Below, piece after piece: positions 23,722 through 31,976 of a stretch of 64,000 nucleotides of DNA. The position numbers and the translations under genes are program-made. The stretch lies in NCBI RefSeq assembly GCF_008801835.1, contig NZ_VZOW01000020.1, positions 1 through 64,000 of the forward strand, in the 5' to 3' direction. Under the pieces are notes generated by a model, which was given only the letters and a program-made list of their open reading frames with translations, searched no databases and had not been told where the DNA came from. How positions within the stretch are numbered: the stretch's first letter is position 1; each line of letters begins with the position of its first letter. Source of the DNA: Cupriavidus pauculus. GTDB lineage: Bacteria; Pseudomonadota; Gammaproteobacteria; Burkholderiales; Burkholderiaceae.

Positions 23722-24717
23722 CTAGTTCAGCTTGATGCCCGCCGAGGCGATCACCGCCGCATAACGCGGCAGGTCTTTCGATAGCGTGTCGTCGAGCGCC
23801 TGCGCCGAAGACGCCACCACGACGAAGCCGGCATCTTCGAGCTGCTGGCGCGTACTCGGCTGCTCCAGCACGGCCATGGCATCGCGGTTGATGCGCTCGA
23901 CAATGTGGGTCGGCGTTCCGGCTGGGGCCAGCAGGCCCTGCCAACTTTCGACGGCGAAGCCGGGCGCACCGGCTTCCGCCATCGTGGGAACCTGTGGCAG
24001 CGCCTTCGAACGATAGGGCGTGGTTACGGCGAGCGCGGTCAGGCGTCCGTTGCGCACGTAGTCGGTGACGGCGGCCAGCGTAATCAGCGTGCCGTCGATA
24101 TGACCGCCCAACAAGTCGAGTGTGGCCGGGCCGCCGCCGGGATAGGGAATGTAGTTGACCTCGATGCCGAGCTGGCGCGACAGCATTTCATGCGCAACGT
24201 GGGCGATGCCGCCATTGCCAGGCAGTCCCAGCGCGAGCTCGCCCGGCTTCCGTTTGGCCAGCGCTACGTACTCGCCAAAGGTCTTTACGCCCAAGTCGGG
24301 CCGGACCACCAACACCTGGGGACTGACCACAGCCTTGATCACGCCGCGGAATGCGTTGCGCGTATCGTAGGGCAGCCGCTTGAACAGCGACGCGTTCAGC
24401 GTCACGCCTTCGCCGCCGAGCAGCAGCGTATAGCCGTCCGGCGTGGCGCGGGCCACTTGCCCTGCGCCAATCGTGCCGCTGGCACCCGATACGTTCTCGA
24501 CCACCACGCTCTGTTGCCACCGTTCGCTGAGCTTCTGAGCGAGCGTGCGGGCCAGCTTGTCCGCGCTGCCGCCGGCGGCCACCGGCACGACGATGCGCAC
24601 GGTCTTGTTCGGAAATCTGTCGACCGGTGTGTTGGCGAGGGACGGGGTGGCGCTGGTGGCGTAAGCAAACGCCGCCAATGCGAGTTTCAACGAGTGGAGC
24701 AGTCTGCGGCGCAGCAT
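23722..24717 (-). CDS. Bug-type tripartite tricarboxylate transporter receptor
   Basis: 331 residues. Signal peptide about 1-28, then the Bug signature FPNKTVRIVVPVAAGGSADK followed by LARTLAQKLSERW and the AGTIGAGQVARATPDGYTLL-type segment. Bug proteins bind organic acids in the periplasm and serve TctAB or signalling partners. ATG 24717 was preferred to an upstream TTG because it starts the signal peptide; its ribosome site is weak. No TctA or TctB is adjacent (an orphan TctA is 37 kb away). It sits at the head of the sulfur amino acid operon below a candidate sulfur-regulon element, so it may bind a sulfur-containing acid; this is inference. Confidence 0.88.
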   Translation of the reverse strand: MLRRRLLHSLKLALAAFAYATSATPSLANTPVDRFPNKTVRIVVPVAAGGSADKLARTLAQKLSERWQQSVVVENVSGASGTIGAGQVARATPDGYTLLLGGEGVTLNASLFKRLPYDTRNAFRGVIKAVVSPQVLVVRPDLGVKTFGEYVALAKRKPGELALGLPGNGGIAHVAHEMLSRQLGIEVNYIPYPGGGPATLDLLGGHIDGTLITLAAVTDYVRNGRLTALAVTTPYRSKALPQVPTMAEAGAPGFAVESWQGLLAPAGTPTHIVERINRDAMAVLEQPSTRQQLEDAGFVVVASSAQALDDTLSKDLPRYAAVIASAGIKLN

Positions 24718-24810
24718 GATGTATGCAGGGTTCAATCCGGACACGCCTGTCGACCCGATGTCGGCAGGCAATCGCGCAATGTCGCGGACCAATCAGCTTA
24801 GGGACTGCGG

Positions 24811-24848
24811 CGTTCGATACGAACAAATCTTTTCGTACTTCGATATGC
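24811..24848 (-). promoter_or_regulatory. Candidate sulfur-regulon element upstream of the Bug gene
   Basis: On the minus strand: GCATATCGAAGTACG, then AGATTTGTTCGTATCG. It lies about 95 bases before the Bug ATG and resembles the elements at 14569, 27901, 38489, 39697 and 44893. The 5' block matches those at 27957 and 39697 exactly (GCATATCG). Confidence 0.4.
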
Positions 24849-24865
24849 GTGGCGGACTTGCGTGG

Positions 24866-24991
24866 TCAACGTGGCGGCCGGTGTTTCGACGGTTCGCTGT
24901 CCTGGTGGGGCGGGTACAGCGGATGGCGCAATGCGGCGTAGACCAGCACCACGGCGCAGATGGCCGTGAACCAGTCGAGCAGATCGGTCAT
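24866..24991 (-). CDS. 41-residue small membrane protein
   Basis: ATG 24991, preceded by GGAG within CACGGAGAGCCTTGCC, opens a 41-codon frame: a hydrophobic helix at about 7-22 (WFTAICAVVLVYAAL), then a short Pro/His/basic tail. The amphipathic start MTDLLDWF, single transmembrane helix and good ribosome site favour a genuine small protein. It is upstream of and codirectional with the Bug gene and the sulfur operon. Function unknown; homologues would have to be searched for. Confidence 0.45.
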   Translation of the reverse strand: MTDLLDWFTAICAVVLVYAALRHPLYPPHQDSEPSKHRPPR

Positions 24992-25502
24992 GGCAAGGCT
25001 CTCCGTGTTTGTCGACACGTCATGTTGTGGATGCGATCGCCGGGCAAGTCAACGAAGTAATCCGACTATGCAAATCCGCGCGGCGTGATCCGCGTTCCCA
25101 TGATGGGCGGTAACCCGCGAGCGGAAAATCTGGTCTTCGCCTATATCAACGCAATGCGCGACATGCCCGCTCTGGGATAGCGGCTGGTTCCAAAGCCCAT
25201 TCGCGACGCACATTGCCACCCGGCACAAGGTGACCTTCTTCCGTCAGCGCAAACTTGCGCCGTCCTTAATCATGCTCGTATCTCCTAGGACAAAGCAAAG
25301 TTGCGTTTTCCTGCGTCGTCCGGCGCATGCATTCGATGCGCGTACGGTCAACTGATGGCGGGCGATATCGGCATGTAAGCTCGCGAAGCCACACCCCAGT
25401 GGGGGGCGGTGCTCTATCCCTGCCTGCCCTCTGTCTGCCGCAAGATAAAATTGCCGAGCAGAATTGCGCAATGGAGCGAAAGAGCTAAAAGGGGTGGAAA
25501 CG
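24992..25502. other. Intergenic region, possible decayed gene
   Basis: 511 bases without a convincing intact gene. On the minus strand ATG at about 25275 follows a very good AGGAG site but stops after nine codons; a one-base shift then gives about 38 further codons (starting KFALTEEGHLVPGG) down to about 25141, so a frameshifted small gene is conceivable. A plus-strand run of about 40 codons (25059-25180, including GVIRVPMMGGNPRAEN) overlaps it; at most one is real. Confidence 0.3.
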
Positions 25503-26300
25503 ATGGGGACATCGGCACGACGGAAAAAGGAATTCTACGCAAGGCATCCTATCTGCTGCTTCTGCGGCGGCGGAACGTCTGCCGAAACACAAGACCACAT
25601 ACCTTCCCGAAGCTTGTTTCGTCAGCGTCAATGGCCAGAGGGATATGTCTTTCCGGCCTGTTCGCCTTGCAATTCGCTCAAGGCACCGGACGAAGCGCTA
25701 ACAGCACTCATTTGCCGAATCGCGTCGCATGATAGCGGTGATGCAGAGTCGCAGCGCGAGGTACAACGATTGATGAAGACCATAGCGCTGAAAGAGCCTG
25801 AGCTTTATCGGTCGTTCCAACTTCCTGCGACGAGAGTACGCCGATGGCTGCGCGTGAACAACTACAAGCTACCTCAGGGTGCCACGACCGCAGACGTTCC
25901 CGTCATCTCCATTCAGCACCCGAAAATCATCGCTGCGATGGAGCGCTATTCCACAAAGATATTCCTGAGCCTGTACTACTTCCACACGGGGAACGTTTTG
26001 CCATCTCAGGGTGGCATTGTGTTTCGATGGTATTCGAACGCGAGCCGTCCCGACGAACGTCCCCCGCAAGAGTTGCTTGAACCCATGATGCAAGGATTTC
26101 CCACATTGGTAAGGCAGCAGACCAGTTTGCATGAACAGTTCTTCTACAGCTTTGGTGTTTCCAACGATGGCAGCGACGCCGCCGTATTTCATGTCTTCTT
26201 CAACAATGCGATCGCGCTACTTGGATTCATTTTCGCTGACATGGCACGTGTAAAGACGCCGGAAAACGCTATCGTGCTTAAGCCGTTTAGCCACGAGTAG
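25503..26300 (+). CDS. HNH-like zinc-binding protein, orphan
   Basis: 265 residues. The N-terminal part has CCFCGG (about 18-23), TQDHIPSRSLF (about 29-39) and CSPCN (about 53-57), the CxxC/DH/CxxC arrangement of HNH-type nuclease modules, in which the His-Asp region binds metal. The C-terminal 180 residues (containing LSLYYFHTGNVLPSQGGIVF) match no family I know. AAGGGG lies eight bases before ATG 25503. It stands alone, has lower GC-style codon use than the flanking sulfur genes, and might be a horizontally acquired defence or unknown gene. Nuclease activity is inferred only from the motif. Confidence 0.6.
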   Translation: MGTSARRKKEFYARHPICCFCGGGTSAETQDHIPSRSLFRQRQWPEGYVFPACSPCNSLKAPDEALTALICRIASHDSGDAESQREVQRLMKTIALKEPELYRSFQLPATRVRRWLRVNNYKLPQGATTADVPVISIQHPKIIAAMERYSTKIFLSLYYFHTGNVLPSQGGIVFRWYSNASRPDERPPQELLEPMMQGFPTLVRQQTSLHEQFFYSFGVSNDGSDAAVFHVFFNNAIALLGFIFADMARVKTPENAIVLKPFSHE

Positions 26301-26435
26301 CGGCAGAGCATGCGTCGTGCGACCATGCCTCGTTAGTAGTGGCGTGGAGAGAAGCGATGACGACCGCTGTGGCGAGCGCGGCGCGGAATACAGGAAAACG
26401 CATGACAATCGGCAAGGGATACAGAAGGAGTGAAT

Positions 26436-26470
26436 GCATGAGGCATGAGGCATGAGGCATGAGGCAGGAG
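26436..26470. repeat. 7-bp tandem repeat (GCATGAG) x4 plus a degenerate copy
   Basis: Four exact copies of GCATGAG at 26436-26463 and a fifth, GCAGGAG, at 26464-26470, five bases before the end of the flavin monooxygenase gene. A short direct repeat of this type can slip in replication. It is non-coding here, lying between convergent genes. Confidence 0.9.
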
Positions 26471-26474
26471 GCGG

Positions 26475-27845
26475 TCAGGCGGCAGCGGCTTCGGAAGCGA
26501 GCCGTGCGACCGTTGCCGGATGCGCCGGCCGCTTCAGGCCCAGATGGTCGCGCAGCGTCTTGCCGGCGTATTCGCTGCGGAACAGGCCGCGACGGCGCAA
26601 TTCCGGCAATACCAGACGAATGAAATCGTGCAGTCCGCCGGGAAGATACGGCGCCATGATGTTGTAGCCATCGGCACCGTAGTGACGGAATCGATCTTCG
26701 AGCGCGTCTGCAATCTGCGTCGCGGTGCCAACCAGTTGCCAATGCCCGCGTGCGCCGGCCACACGCTGATAGAGCTGGCGGATGGTCAGGTTTTCTCGGC
26801 GGGCCAAATCTATCACCAGCCGCTGACGGCTCTTGGTGCCGTTGGTTTCGGGCAGATCGGGAATCGGACCGTCAAGCGGATAGGCGGACAAATCGAATCC
26901 GCCGGTCAGGTTGGACACCAGCGTCAGGCCCACCACGGGATCGATCAGCGCCTGCAACTGCTCGAATTTTTCCTGCGCCTCGGCCTGGGACTCGCCCACC
27001 ACCGGGAATACGCCCGGCATGATCTTGAGATCGTCGGCGGTCCGGCCATGGCGCGGCAGGCGCGACTTGAGATCAGCATAGAAGGCGACCGCTTCGTCCA
27101 GCGTTTGCTGGGCCGTAAATACAACTTCGCCGCAACGCGCGGCCAGTTCCTTGCCCGCTTCGGAAGAGCCGGCCTGCACCACGACCGGATGGCCTTGCGG
27201 TGGCCGCGAGACATTGAGCGGCCCCTGCACCTGGAAGTGCTCGCCCTTGTGGTGCAGCACATGGCGCTTGTCGCGCGAGAAGTAGAACCCCGCAGCCTTG
27301 TCGCGCACAAAGGCATCGTCTTCCCAACTATCCCAAAGGCCGGTTACGACATCCACGAACTCGCTGGCGCGCGCGTAGCGATCGGCGTGCAGCAGGTTGT
27401 TGTCGCGGTTGAAGTTGCGCGCCTCGTGGTCGTTGCCGGTCGTCACCACGTTCCAGCCGGCGCGGCCGCCGGACAAGTGGTCAAGCGAGGCAAACTTGCG
27501 GGCGATATGGTACGGCTCGTTGAACGAAGTTGACGCGGTGGCGACCAGCCCGATGCGCTCCGTGATGGCCGACAGCGCGGACAGCAACGTAATCGGCTCG
27601 AACTGCGCCTGATAGTTGTGGGCGACGCGGCTGAGGAAGTCAACGTTGTCGCCTCGCGTGCCGACTCCATCGGCCAGGAAGATCAGGTCGAACTTGGCCG
27701 CCTCCGCCGCGCGGGCGAGGTCGGCATAGAAGCGCAGGTCGGTGCCGCCGTCGGCCTGCGCCTGTGGGTGCCGCCATGCGGCGATGTGATGGCCAGACGG
27801 GTAGAGAAAGGCCCCCAGGCTCAGTTGACCGGTGCGTTGGGACAT
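26475..27845 (-). CDS. LLM-class FMN-dependent monooxygenase (NtaA/SnaA/DszA/SsuD type), copy 1
   Basis: 456-residue TIM-barrel flavin monooxygenase using FMNH2 from a separate reductase. GLVATASTSFNEPYHIARKF (about 98-117), LDHLSGGRAGWNVVTT (about 120-135) and the C-terminal GADGYNIMAPYLPGG are family markers. Relatives split C-S or C-N bonds in sulfonates, thiophene sulfones and nitrilotriacetate. It shares long motifs with the copy at 39796, so they are paralogues. It has its own candidate regulatory element upstream and is the last minus-strand gene before HNH. No flavin reductase gene is in the window. Organosulfur cleavage is inferred from the neighbourhood. Confidence 0.88.
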   Translation of the reverse strand: MSQRTGQLSLGAFLYPSGHHIAAWRHPQAQADGGTDLRFYADLARAAEAAKFDLIFLADGVGTRGDNVDFLSRVAHNYQAQFEPITLLSALSAITERIGLVATASTSFNEPYHIARKFASLDHLSGGRAGWNVVTTGNDHEARNFNRDNNLLHADRYARASEFVDVVTGLWDSWEDDAFVRDKAAGFYFSRDKRHVLHHKGEHFQVQGPLNVSRPPQGHPVVVQAGSSEAGKELAARCGEVVFTAQQTLDEAVAFYADLKSRLPRHGRTADDLKIMPGVFPVVGESQAEAQEKFEQLQALIDPVVGLTLVSNLTGGFDLSAYPLDGPIPDLPETNGTKSRQRLVIDLARRENLTIRQLYQRVAGARGHWQLVGTATQIADALEDRFRHYGADGYNIMAPYLPGGLHDFIRLVLPELRRRGLFRSEYAGKTLRDHLGLKRPAHPATVARLASEAAAA

Positions 27846-27900
27846 GGATGTGGTCGAGGATCGTCACGATGGAGCCTCCCAGCCTAATCAATCCCTGACC

Positions 27901-27957
27901 CAAGGCGAACTACGAATACCGCATGTCGATACTGCTGCCGGCCGTTGAACGATATGC
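27901..27957 (-). promoter_or_regulatory. Candidate sulfur-regulon element upstream of monooxygenase 1
   Basis: On the minus strand, GCATATCGTTCAACGG (27942-27957) then, after 13 bases, CGACATGCGGTATTCGTAGT (27909-27928) and TCGCCTTG. The arrangement resembles the 14569 and 44893 elements. It lies 56-112 bases upstream of the monooxygenase ATG and just after the permease gene end (27984). Confidence 0.4.
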
Positions 27958-27983
27958 GGCAATGCGCCGACGTGCGGTCGCGG

Positions 27984-28769
27984 CTACCGGCCGCGCGCGG
28001 CAGGGTGCCAGAAGACCACACGCCGATGGATACCCCGTACCGCCTCCACTCCGATCAGCCCGGTTATCGCCAGGAGCAGCACGCCAGCAAACATCGTGGC
28101 CAGACTCATGCTGACCGACGATGAGGCGATCAGGTAGCCGAGCCCGCGCTGGGCGGACAGGAATTCGCCCACCACGGCACCGATCAGCGCCAGCGAGACG
28201 CCGATCTGCAGGCCCGAGAAAATGTCGCCCAGCGCCGCCGGCAGCTTGACGTGCCACAGCAGAAAACCGCGCGATGCACTGAAGGCGCGGCAAGCTTCCA
28301 GCAGTTCAGGGTCGGTGCGCCGGATTCCGTTGATCGTGTTGACGAACAACGGGAAGAAGCAGACCAACGCCACCAGCACGATCTTCGATGCCGCGCCAAA
28401 GCCAAACCAGACCAGCAGGATAGGGCCCAGCGCCACCTTGGGCGTGGCTTGGAGGCCCACCAGCAGCGGGTAGACAAAACGTTCGAAGGTTTCGGATTCC
28501 GCCAGCAACGCGCCAAGCGCCACGGCAAGCACGCTGCCCACCACAAAGCCGGCCGCGGTGTTGAGCAGCGTGGCGCCGATATGCGGCCACAGCGTGCCGG
28601 TGAGAAATCCATCGGCCAGCGAACGGAACACCGCCTCGGGCGGCGGCAACAGATAGTCGGGAATATGCAGCCATCGCACCGCCTGGTCCCAGGCGAGCAG
28701 CAGCAGGCCAACGCTGATGGCGGGATAGATCGGCGCGGGCAGGCGCCGGGCCGCGGTGTCAGTGGGCAT
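27984..28769 (-). CDS. SsuC/TauC-type ABC permease
   Basis: 261 residues, six membrane segments. The C-terminal half carries the EAA-type loop ELLEACRAFSASRGFLLWHV (about 155-175), typical of nitrate/sulfonate/taurine permeases. Pairs as a homodimer with the following ATPase. Its start lies 11 bases inside the ATPase gene. Last gene of the ten-gene operon that begins with the GntR regulator at 38407. Confidence 0.9.
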   Translation of the reverse strand: MPTDTAARRLPAPIYPAISVGLLLLAWDQAVRWLHIPDYLLPPPEAVFRSLADGFLTGTLWPHIGATLLNTAAGFVVGSVLAVALGALLAESETFERFVYPLLVGLQATPKVALGPILLVWFGFGAASKIVLVALVCFFPLFVNTINGIRRTDPELLEACRAFSASRGFLLWHVKLPAALGDIFSGLQIGVSLALIGAVVGEFLSAQRGLGYLIASSSVSMSLATMFAGVLLLAITGLIGVEAVRGIHRRVVFWHPAARGR

Positions 28770-29517
28770 TGAAGTGTCTCCGCAAGTGCTGGGTTAGCGC
28801 GGTGAATTCGGGATGGTCGAAGGTGTCGACGCTACGCGGGCGCGCCAGCGGGTTCTGGAGCGACTCGACGATGCGGCCAGGACGTGGCGACATGACCAGG
28901 ATCCGGTCCGCCAGGAACACGGCCTCTGGAATGCTGTGCGTGATGAACAGCGCGGACTTGCGCTGGACGCCCCAGATGTCCTGCAGCGCGAAGGTCAGCG
29001 TTTCGCGCGAAAGCGCGTCCAGTGCCGCAAACGGTTCGTCCATCAGCAGCAAAGCGGGGTCCGGCAGCAGCATGCGAGCGATGCCGACCCGTTGCTGCAT
29101 GCCGCCCGACAACTCGAACGGATAGTTGCCGGCAAATGCCGTGAGGCCCACCAAGTCCAGCAGTTTGTCCGCGCGGGCCTTTGCGCGGGATAAGTCCAGG
29201 CCCTGGGTGCGCGCTGGCAGCAGAACGTTCTCGCGCACAGTCTTCCACGGCAGCAGGCTTGGCTTCTGAAACACCACGCCGGTGCCACGGCTGGGCCCGT
29301 CGACCGGTTGCCCGTTCAGCGCGATCCGTCCCCGCGTTGGCGAGAGCAGCCCGGCGGCAAGACGCAACAGCGTGGACTTCCCGCAGCCTGACGGGCCAAG
29401 CAGGGCGACAAACTCGCCCTCGCCAATATCCACATCGACATCGGCCAACGCCTCGGTCTGCCCGGAGCGCGTGGGATAGGTCAGGCCCACCCCGCGTATC
29501 GACAGCGCTGCGCTCAT
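28759..29517 (-). CDS. SsuB/TauB-type ABC ATPase
   Basis: 252 residues. Walker A GPSGCGKST (about 41-49), Q-loop FQKPSLLPW, signature LSGGMQQR (about 136-143), Walker B LLLMDEPFAALD and H-loop ITHSIPEA are intact and of the nitrate/sulfonate/taurine subfamily. ATG 29517 overlaps the hydrolase stop as ATGA. A longer upstream frame is chance. Works with the permease at 27984 and the receptor at 30854. Confidence 0.92.
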   Translation of the reverse strand: MSAALSIRGVGLTYPTRSGQTEALADVDVDIGEGEFVALLGPSGCGKSTLLRLAAGLLSPTRGRIALNGQPVDGPSRGTGVVFQKPSLLPWKTVRENVLLPARTQGLDLSRAKARADKLLDLVGLTAFAGNYPFELSGGMQQRVGIARMLLPDPALLLMDEPFAALDALSRETLTFALQDIWGVQRKSALFITHSIPEAVFLADRILVMSPRPGRIVESLQNPLARPRSVDTFDHPEFTALTQHLRRHFNAH

Positions 29518-30857
29518 GATGCGGTAGCCCCCCCGGCATTGCTGTTTGCCGATCGCTGCAGGGCATCGGCCAGGAAATCGACCACACGTGTCCACGAAGC
29601 GGCGCTGGCGCGCGCGTTAGCCAGAGCGGTGCCTCCACCATCGAGCAGCAGCCCGGCCACGGGATGCGGCTTGGCGATCTGCGTCGCCGGCAACTGCGGC
29701 AAGCCAATCGCGTGCCCAGCGCCTTCGCCGCGAAAGTGCTCGACATAGGCGCCATCGCCGCGTTGACGCAGCGTCTCGGCCACCTGGTCGCTGTAAAGCG
29801 TCGAAGGCCAGAAGCCGTCATCGGTACCAGAAATCAACAGCACCGGTCCCCGGATGCGTTCCACCGGGATACGGGCGCGCGCCACGGCTTGCGTGTTGCG
29901 CAGCGGTGTATGAAAAGCAGGCGCCTGGCGCACCGGCTGGCCGGGTTCCGGAGGGTGATCGAATGCGTGCCAGTCGGCGTCGGGATTGTCGCGCCAGACA
30001 TTGGGCAGCGCCTCGCCACGCCATGTCCACGCGGTGGCGTCGCGTGGCTTGTCCGGATGGCCCGCGCGCAGCGTCCCATGTACCACGGCGCTGGGCACGT
30101 AGGCGACCACGGCAGACACCAGCGCCGGAAAGTGCGACGCCAGCAACAGCACCAGTTCGCCGCCGCGCGATACGCCCGATACCGCGACGAATCCGTCTCT
30201 TGGCGCCAGGCGATCGCGCATCCATTGCAGCGCGGTTTCAAAGTATTCGAGCGGCGTGTCGTCGATATGGTCGGGCCGGCCCGGTGACTTGAAGTAACCG
30301 AGGGCCAGCGCAGCGTAGCCGTGCGCGGCGTACAGTGCGGCGCGTTGTTCGTGCGTGCCGCCGCCGGAACCTGCGAGCACCAGCACCGCCGGATGGGGGC
30401 CCGGACCCGCCGGGGTATAAAGCGTGCCGCTGAGCCCGGCTTCGCGCACCGGGCGATGCGTCACACCGGGCGCCAGGAAGCGCAGCGTGTACTGCCCGCG
30501 CGCCTGTGCGCCATATTGGCCAGTGGCTGTCAGCGCGATGTCAAGCGGCGCAATGCCTTCGCTCCATGCGGGACGCGTCGGCGCGCGCAGCCGCTGCATG
30601 GCCCACACCGGTGCGGTGGCGTCGGCCACGAGCCAGCCGCCGCTGACCGGTGCCGTATCGCTGACGACCACCGTGCCGTCGGCATCGGCAATCAGCACCG
30701 CATGGCTTTCCCATTGGCTGCCGTCCGGATGGTTCAATGTGCCCGTCAGGGTCACGCGTTCGTGGGCGTTGAATCCGCGCAGCGTGATGTCGCGCGGGAC
30801 ATCGATCAGCGCGTCGGCCGGAACGATATCGATGCGTGCATGCGAGGGCCGGGTCAT
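29514..30857 (-). CDS. BAAT/acyl-CoA thioesterase-like alpha/beta hydrolase
   Basis: 447 residues. An N-terminal immunoglobulin-like acyl-CoA thioesterase/BAAT domain (about 10-125) precedes the C-terminal alpha/beta-hydrolase domain (about 130-440). The triad is visible: nucleophile Ser 230 in GVSRGG, Asp 346 or 347 in SGTDDGFW, and His 382 in GAGHAIG. BAAT enzymes use Cys and conjugate acyl groups to taurine or glycine; Ser at this position is the hydrolase form. In an operon with sulfonate-type transporters it may hydrolyse an acyl-taurine-like amide or an acyl-CoA; this is inference. It overlaps the receptor and ATPase genes as ATGA on both sides. No signal peptide. Confidence 0.85.
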   Translation of the reverse strand: MTRPSHARIDIVPADALIDVPRDITLRGFNAHERVTLTGTLNHPDGSQWESHAVLIADADGTVVVSDTAPVSGGWLVADATAPVWAMQRLRAPTRPAWSEGIAPLDIALTATGQYGAQARGQYTLRFLAPGVTHRPVREAGLSGTLYTPAGPGPHPAVLVLAGSGGGTHEQRAALYAAHGYAALALGYFKSPGRPDHIDDTPLEYFETALQWMRDRLAPRDGFVAVSGVSRGGELVLLLASHFPALVSAVVAYVPSAVVHGTLRAGHPDKPRDATAWTWRGEALPNVWRDNPDADWHAFDHPPEPGQPVRQAPAFHTPLRNTQAVARARIPVERIRGPVLLISGTDDGFWPSTLYSDQVAETLRQRGDGAYVEHFRGEGAGHAIGLPQLPATQIAKPHPVAGLLLDGGGTALANARASAASWTRVVDFLADALQRSANSNAGGATAS

Positions 30858-31942
30858 TGCGCCGCCTTTGCGCGTCGCACCAGCGCGGCGCGGTCGAAAT
30901 CGCTGAAGGCCGGGACGAAGTCATTCGAGAAGATCTTCTGCAGCGGCACATCAGCACTGGGATACTCGCCGGCCTTGGTCATGGCCTCGATGCCACGCTG
31001 AATGGCCGGCAGATCGTACTGGCCCGGTACGCGGGGCGCACCGGACGGGGTGTACAGCACGCGTTTCAGGCGGCGCGTCAGCAGTTCCGCGGCTTCCGCA
31101 AGTTGCCTGGCTTCGTCACCAGCCGGCCGGGATTCCGGATGCTGTTGCCAGAACGCCTTGACGCAAAAAACGGGGTTCGCCTCGCACACGATCTGCGCCT
31201 GCGTGTAGGCGCGGCCGAAACGGCGAACCAGGTCCGGCTGGTCGCGCAGGGTGTCGACGTGGGCGATAAAGCCGTTGCCGGCCGTCTCCTGGAACACCGC
31301 CGGATAGGTGATGCGCCGGATGCGGGTGCCGGAGAACTCGAGCAGGTCGTTCCAACTGCTGTTGAAGTTCAGCGCATCGACGCGATGGGTACGCAGCGCC
31401 TGGAACCCGGCGCCCAGCGCCCCGACGGCCACGTATTCGACGTTTTTGCCCGGTTCCAGCCCGGCGATGCGCAGCGCGGCACGCCCGCCGGGAATCGTCC
31501 CCCAGGTCAGGGCGCCCACGCCGATCTGCTTGCCCTTGAGATCGGCCAGTGAGCGGATCGGTGAATCGGCCAGTACCGCGAACTCCATCGTGTTGCCCGG
31601 CACGCCGTTATAGAAATAGCGCAGCGGCAGCGGGTCCTTGCCCGAAAAGTAGCTGGCGATGACCGGTTCCGACGTGGGATAGCCGAACGTTACGCGCTTG
31701 CTTGCCACCTGGGGCAGCAAGGCGCCGGCGCCCTGGAAGACGATGGTCTTGACGCTGAGGTTGGCTTCCTTGAACAGGCCCAGCGCTTCGGCGGCCGCGT
31801 AAGGCGCCCCGTCGTGCACGGCGGGCGGAATGGCCAGGGCCACGGTGACTTCATCGAGCGCGTGGGCCGAGGTGGCGAACAACGCAGCGGTGCCGAGCGC
31901 GGCGAGGGTGGCGCCGGCGCGCGCCGGCTTGCGGAACAACAT
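30854..31942 (-). CDS. SsuA/TauA-type ABC receptor
   Basis: 362 residues. Signal peptide about 1-28 (ending AHA), then an NMT1/TauA-type binding domain with AALGLFKEANLSVKTIVFQG and NTMEFAVLADSPIRSLADLKGKQ. Binds an aliphatic sulfonate-like ligand in the periplasm. The second of two adjacent ATG codons (31942) was chosen because AGGAG is six bases upstream of it. Its 3' end overlaps the hydrolase as ATGA. Paired with the permease and ATPase at 27984-29517. Confidence 0.88.
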   Translation of the reverse strand: MLFRKPARAGATLAALGTAALFATSAHALDEVTVALAIPPAVHDGAPYAAAEALGLFKEANLSVKTIVFQGAGALLPQVASKRVTFGYPTSEPVIASYFSGKDPLPLRYFYNGVPGNTMEFAVLADSPIRSLADLKGKQIGVGALTWGTIPGGRAALRIAGLEPGKNVEYVAVGALGAGFQALRTHRVDALNFNSSWNDLLEFSGTRIRRITYPAVFQETAGNGFIAHVDTLRDQPDLVRRFGRAYTQAQIVCEANPVFCVKAFWQQHPESRPAGDEARQLAEAAELLTRRLKRVLYTPSGAPRVPGQYDLPAIQRGIEAMTKAGEYPSADVPLQKIFSNDFVPAFSDFDRAALVRRAKAAQ

Positions 31943-31976
31943 CATTGACTCCTGCGGATTGCAATCGGATGGATCT

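Noticed and set aside
24716..25060. 114-codon plus-strand frame upstream of the Bug gene
   Set aside because: No ribosome site and no family signature; overlaps the better-supported 41-residue minus-strand gene.
26287..26403. 38-residue minus-strand frame with a signal-peptide-like start (MRFPVFRAALATAVV)
   Set aside because: No ribosome site, overlaps the HNH gene end, and very short; not supported without homologues.
26436..26470. Repeat considered as a CRISPR array
   Set aside because: Seven-base units without spacers; a simple tandem repeat.
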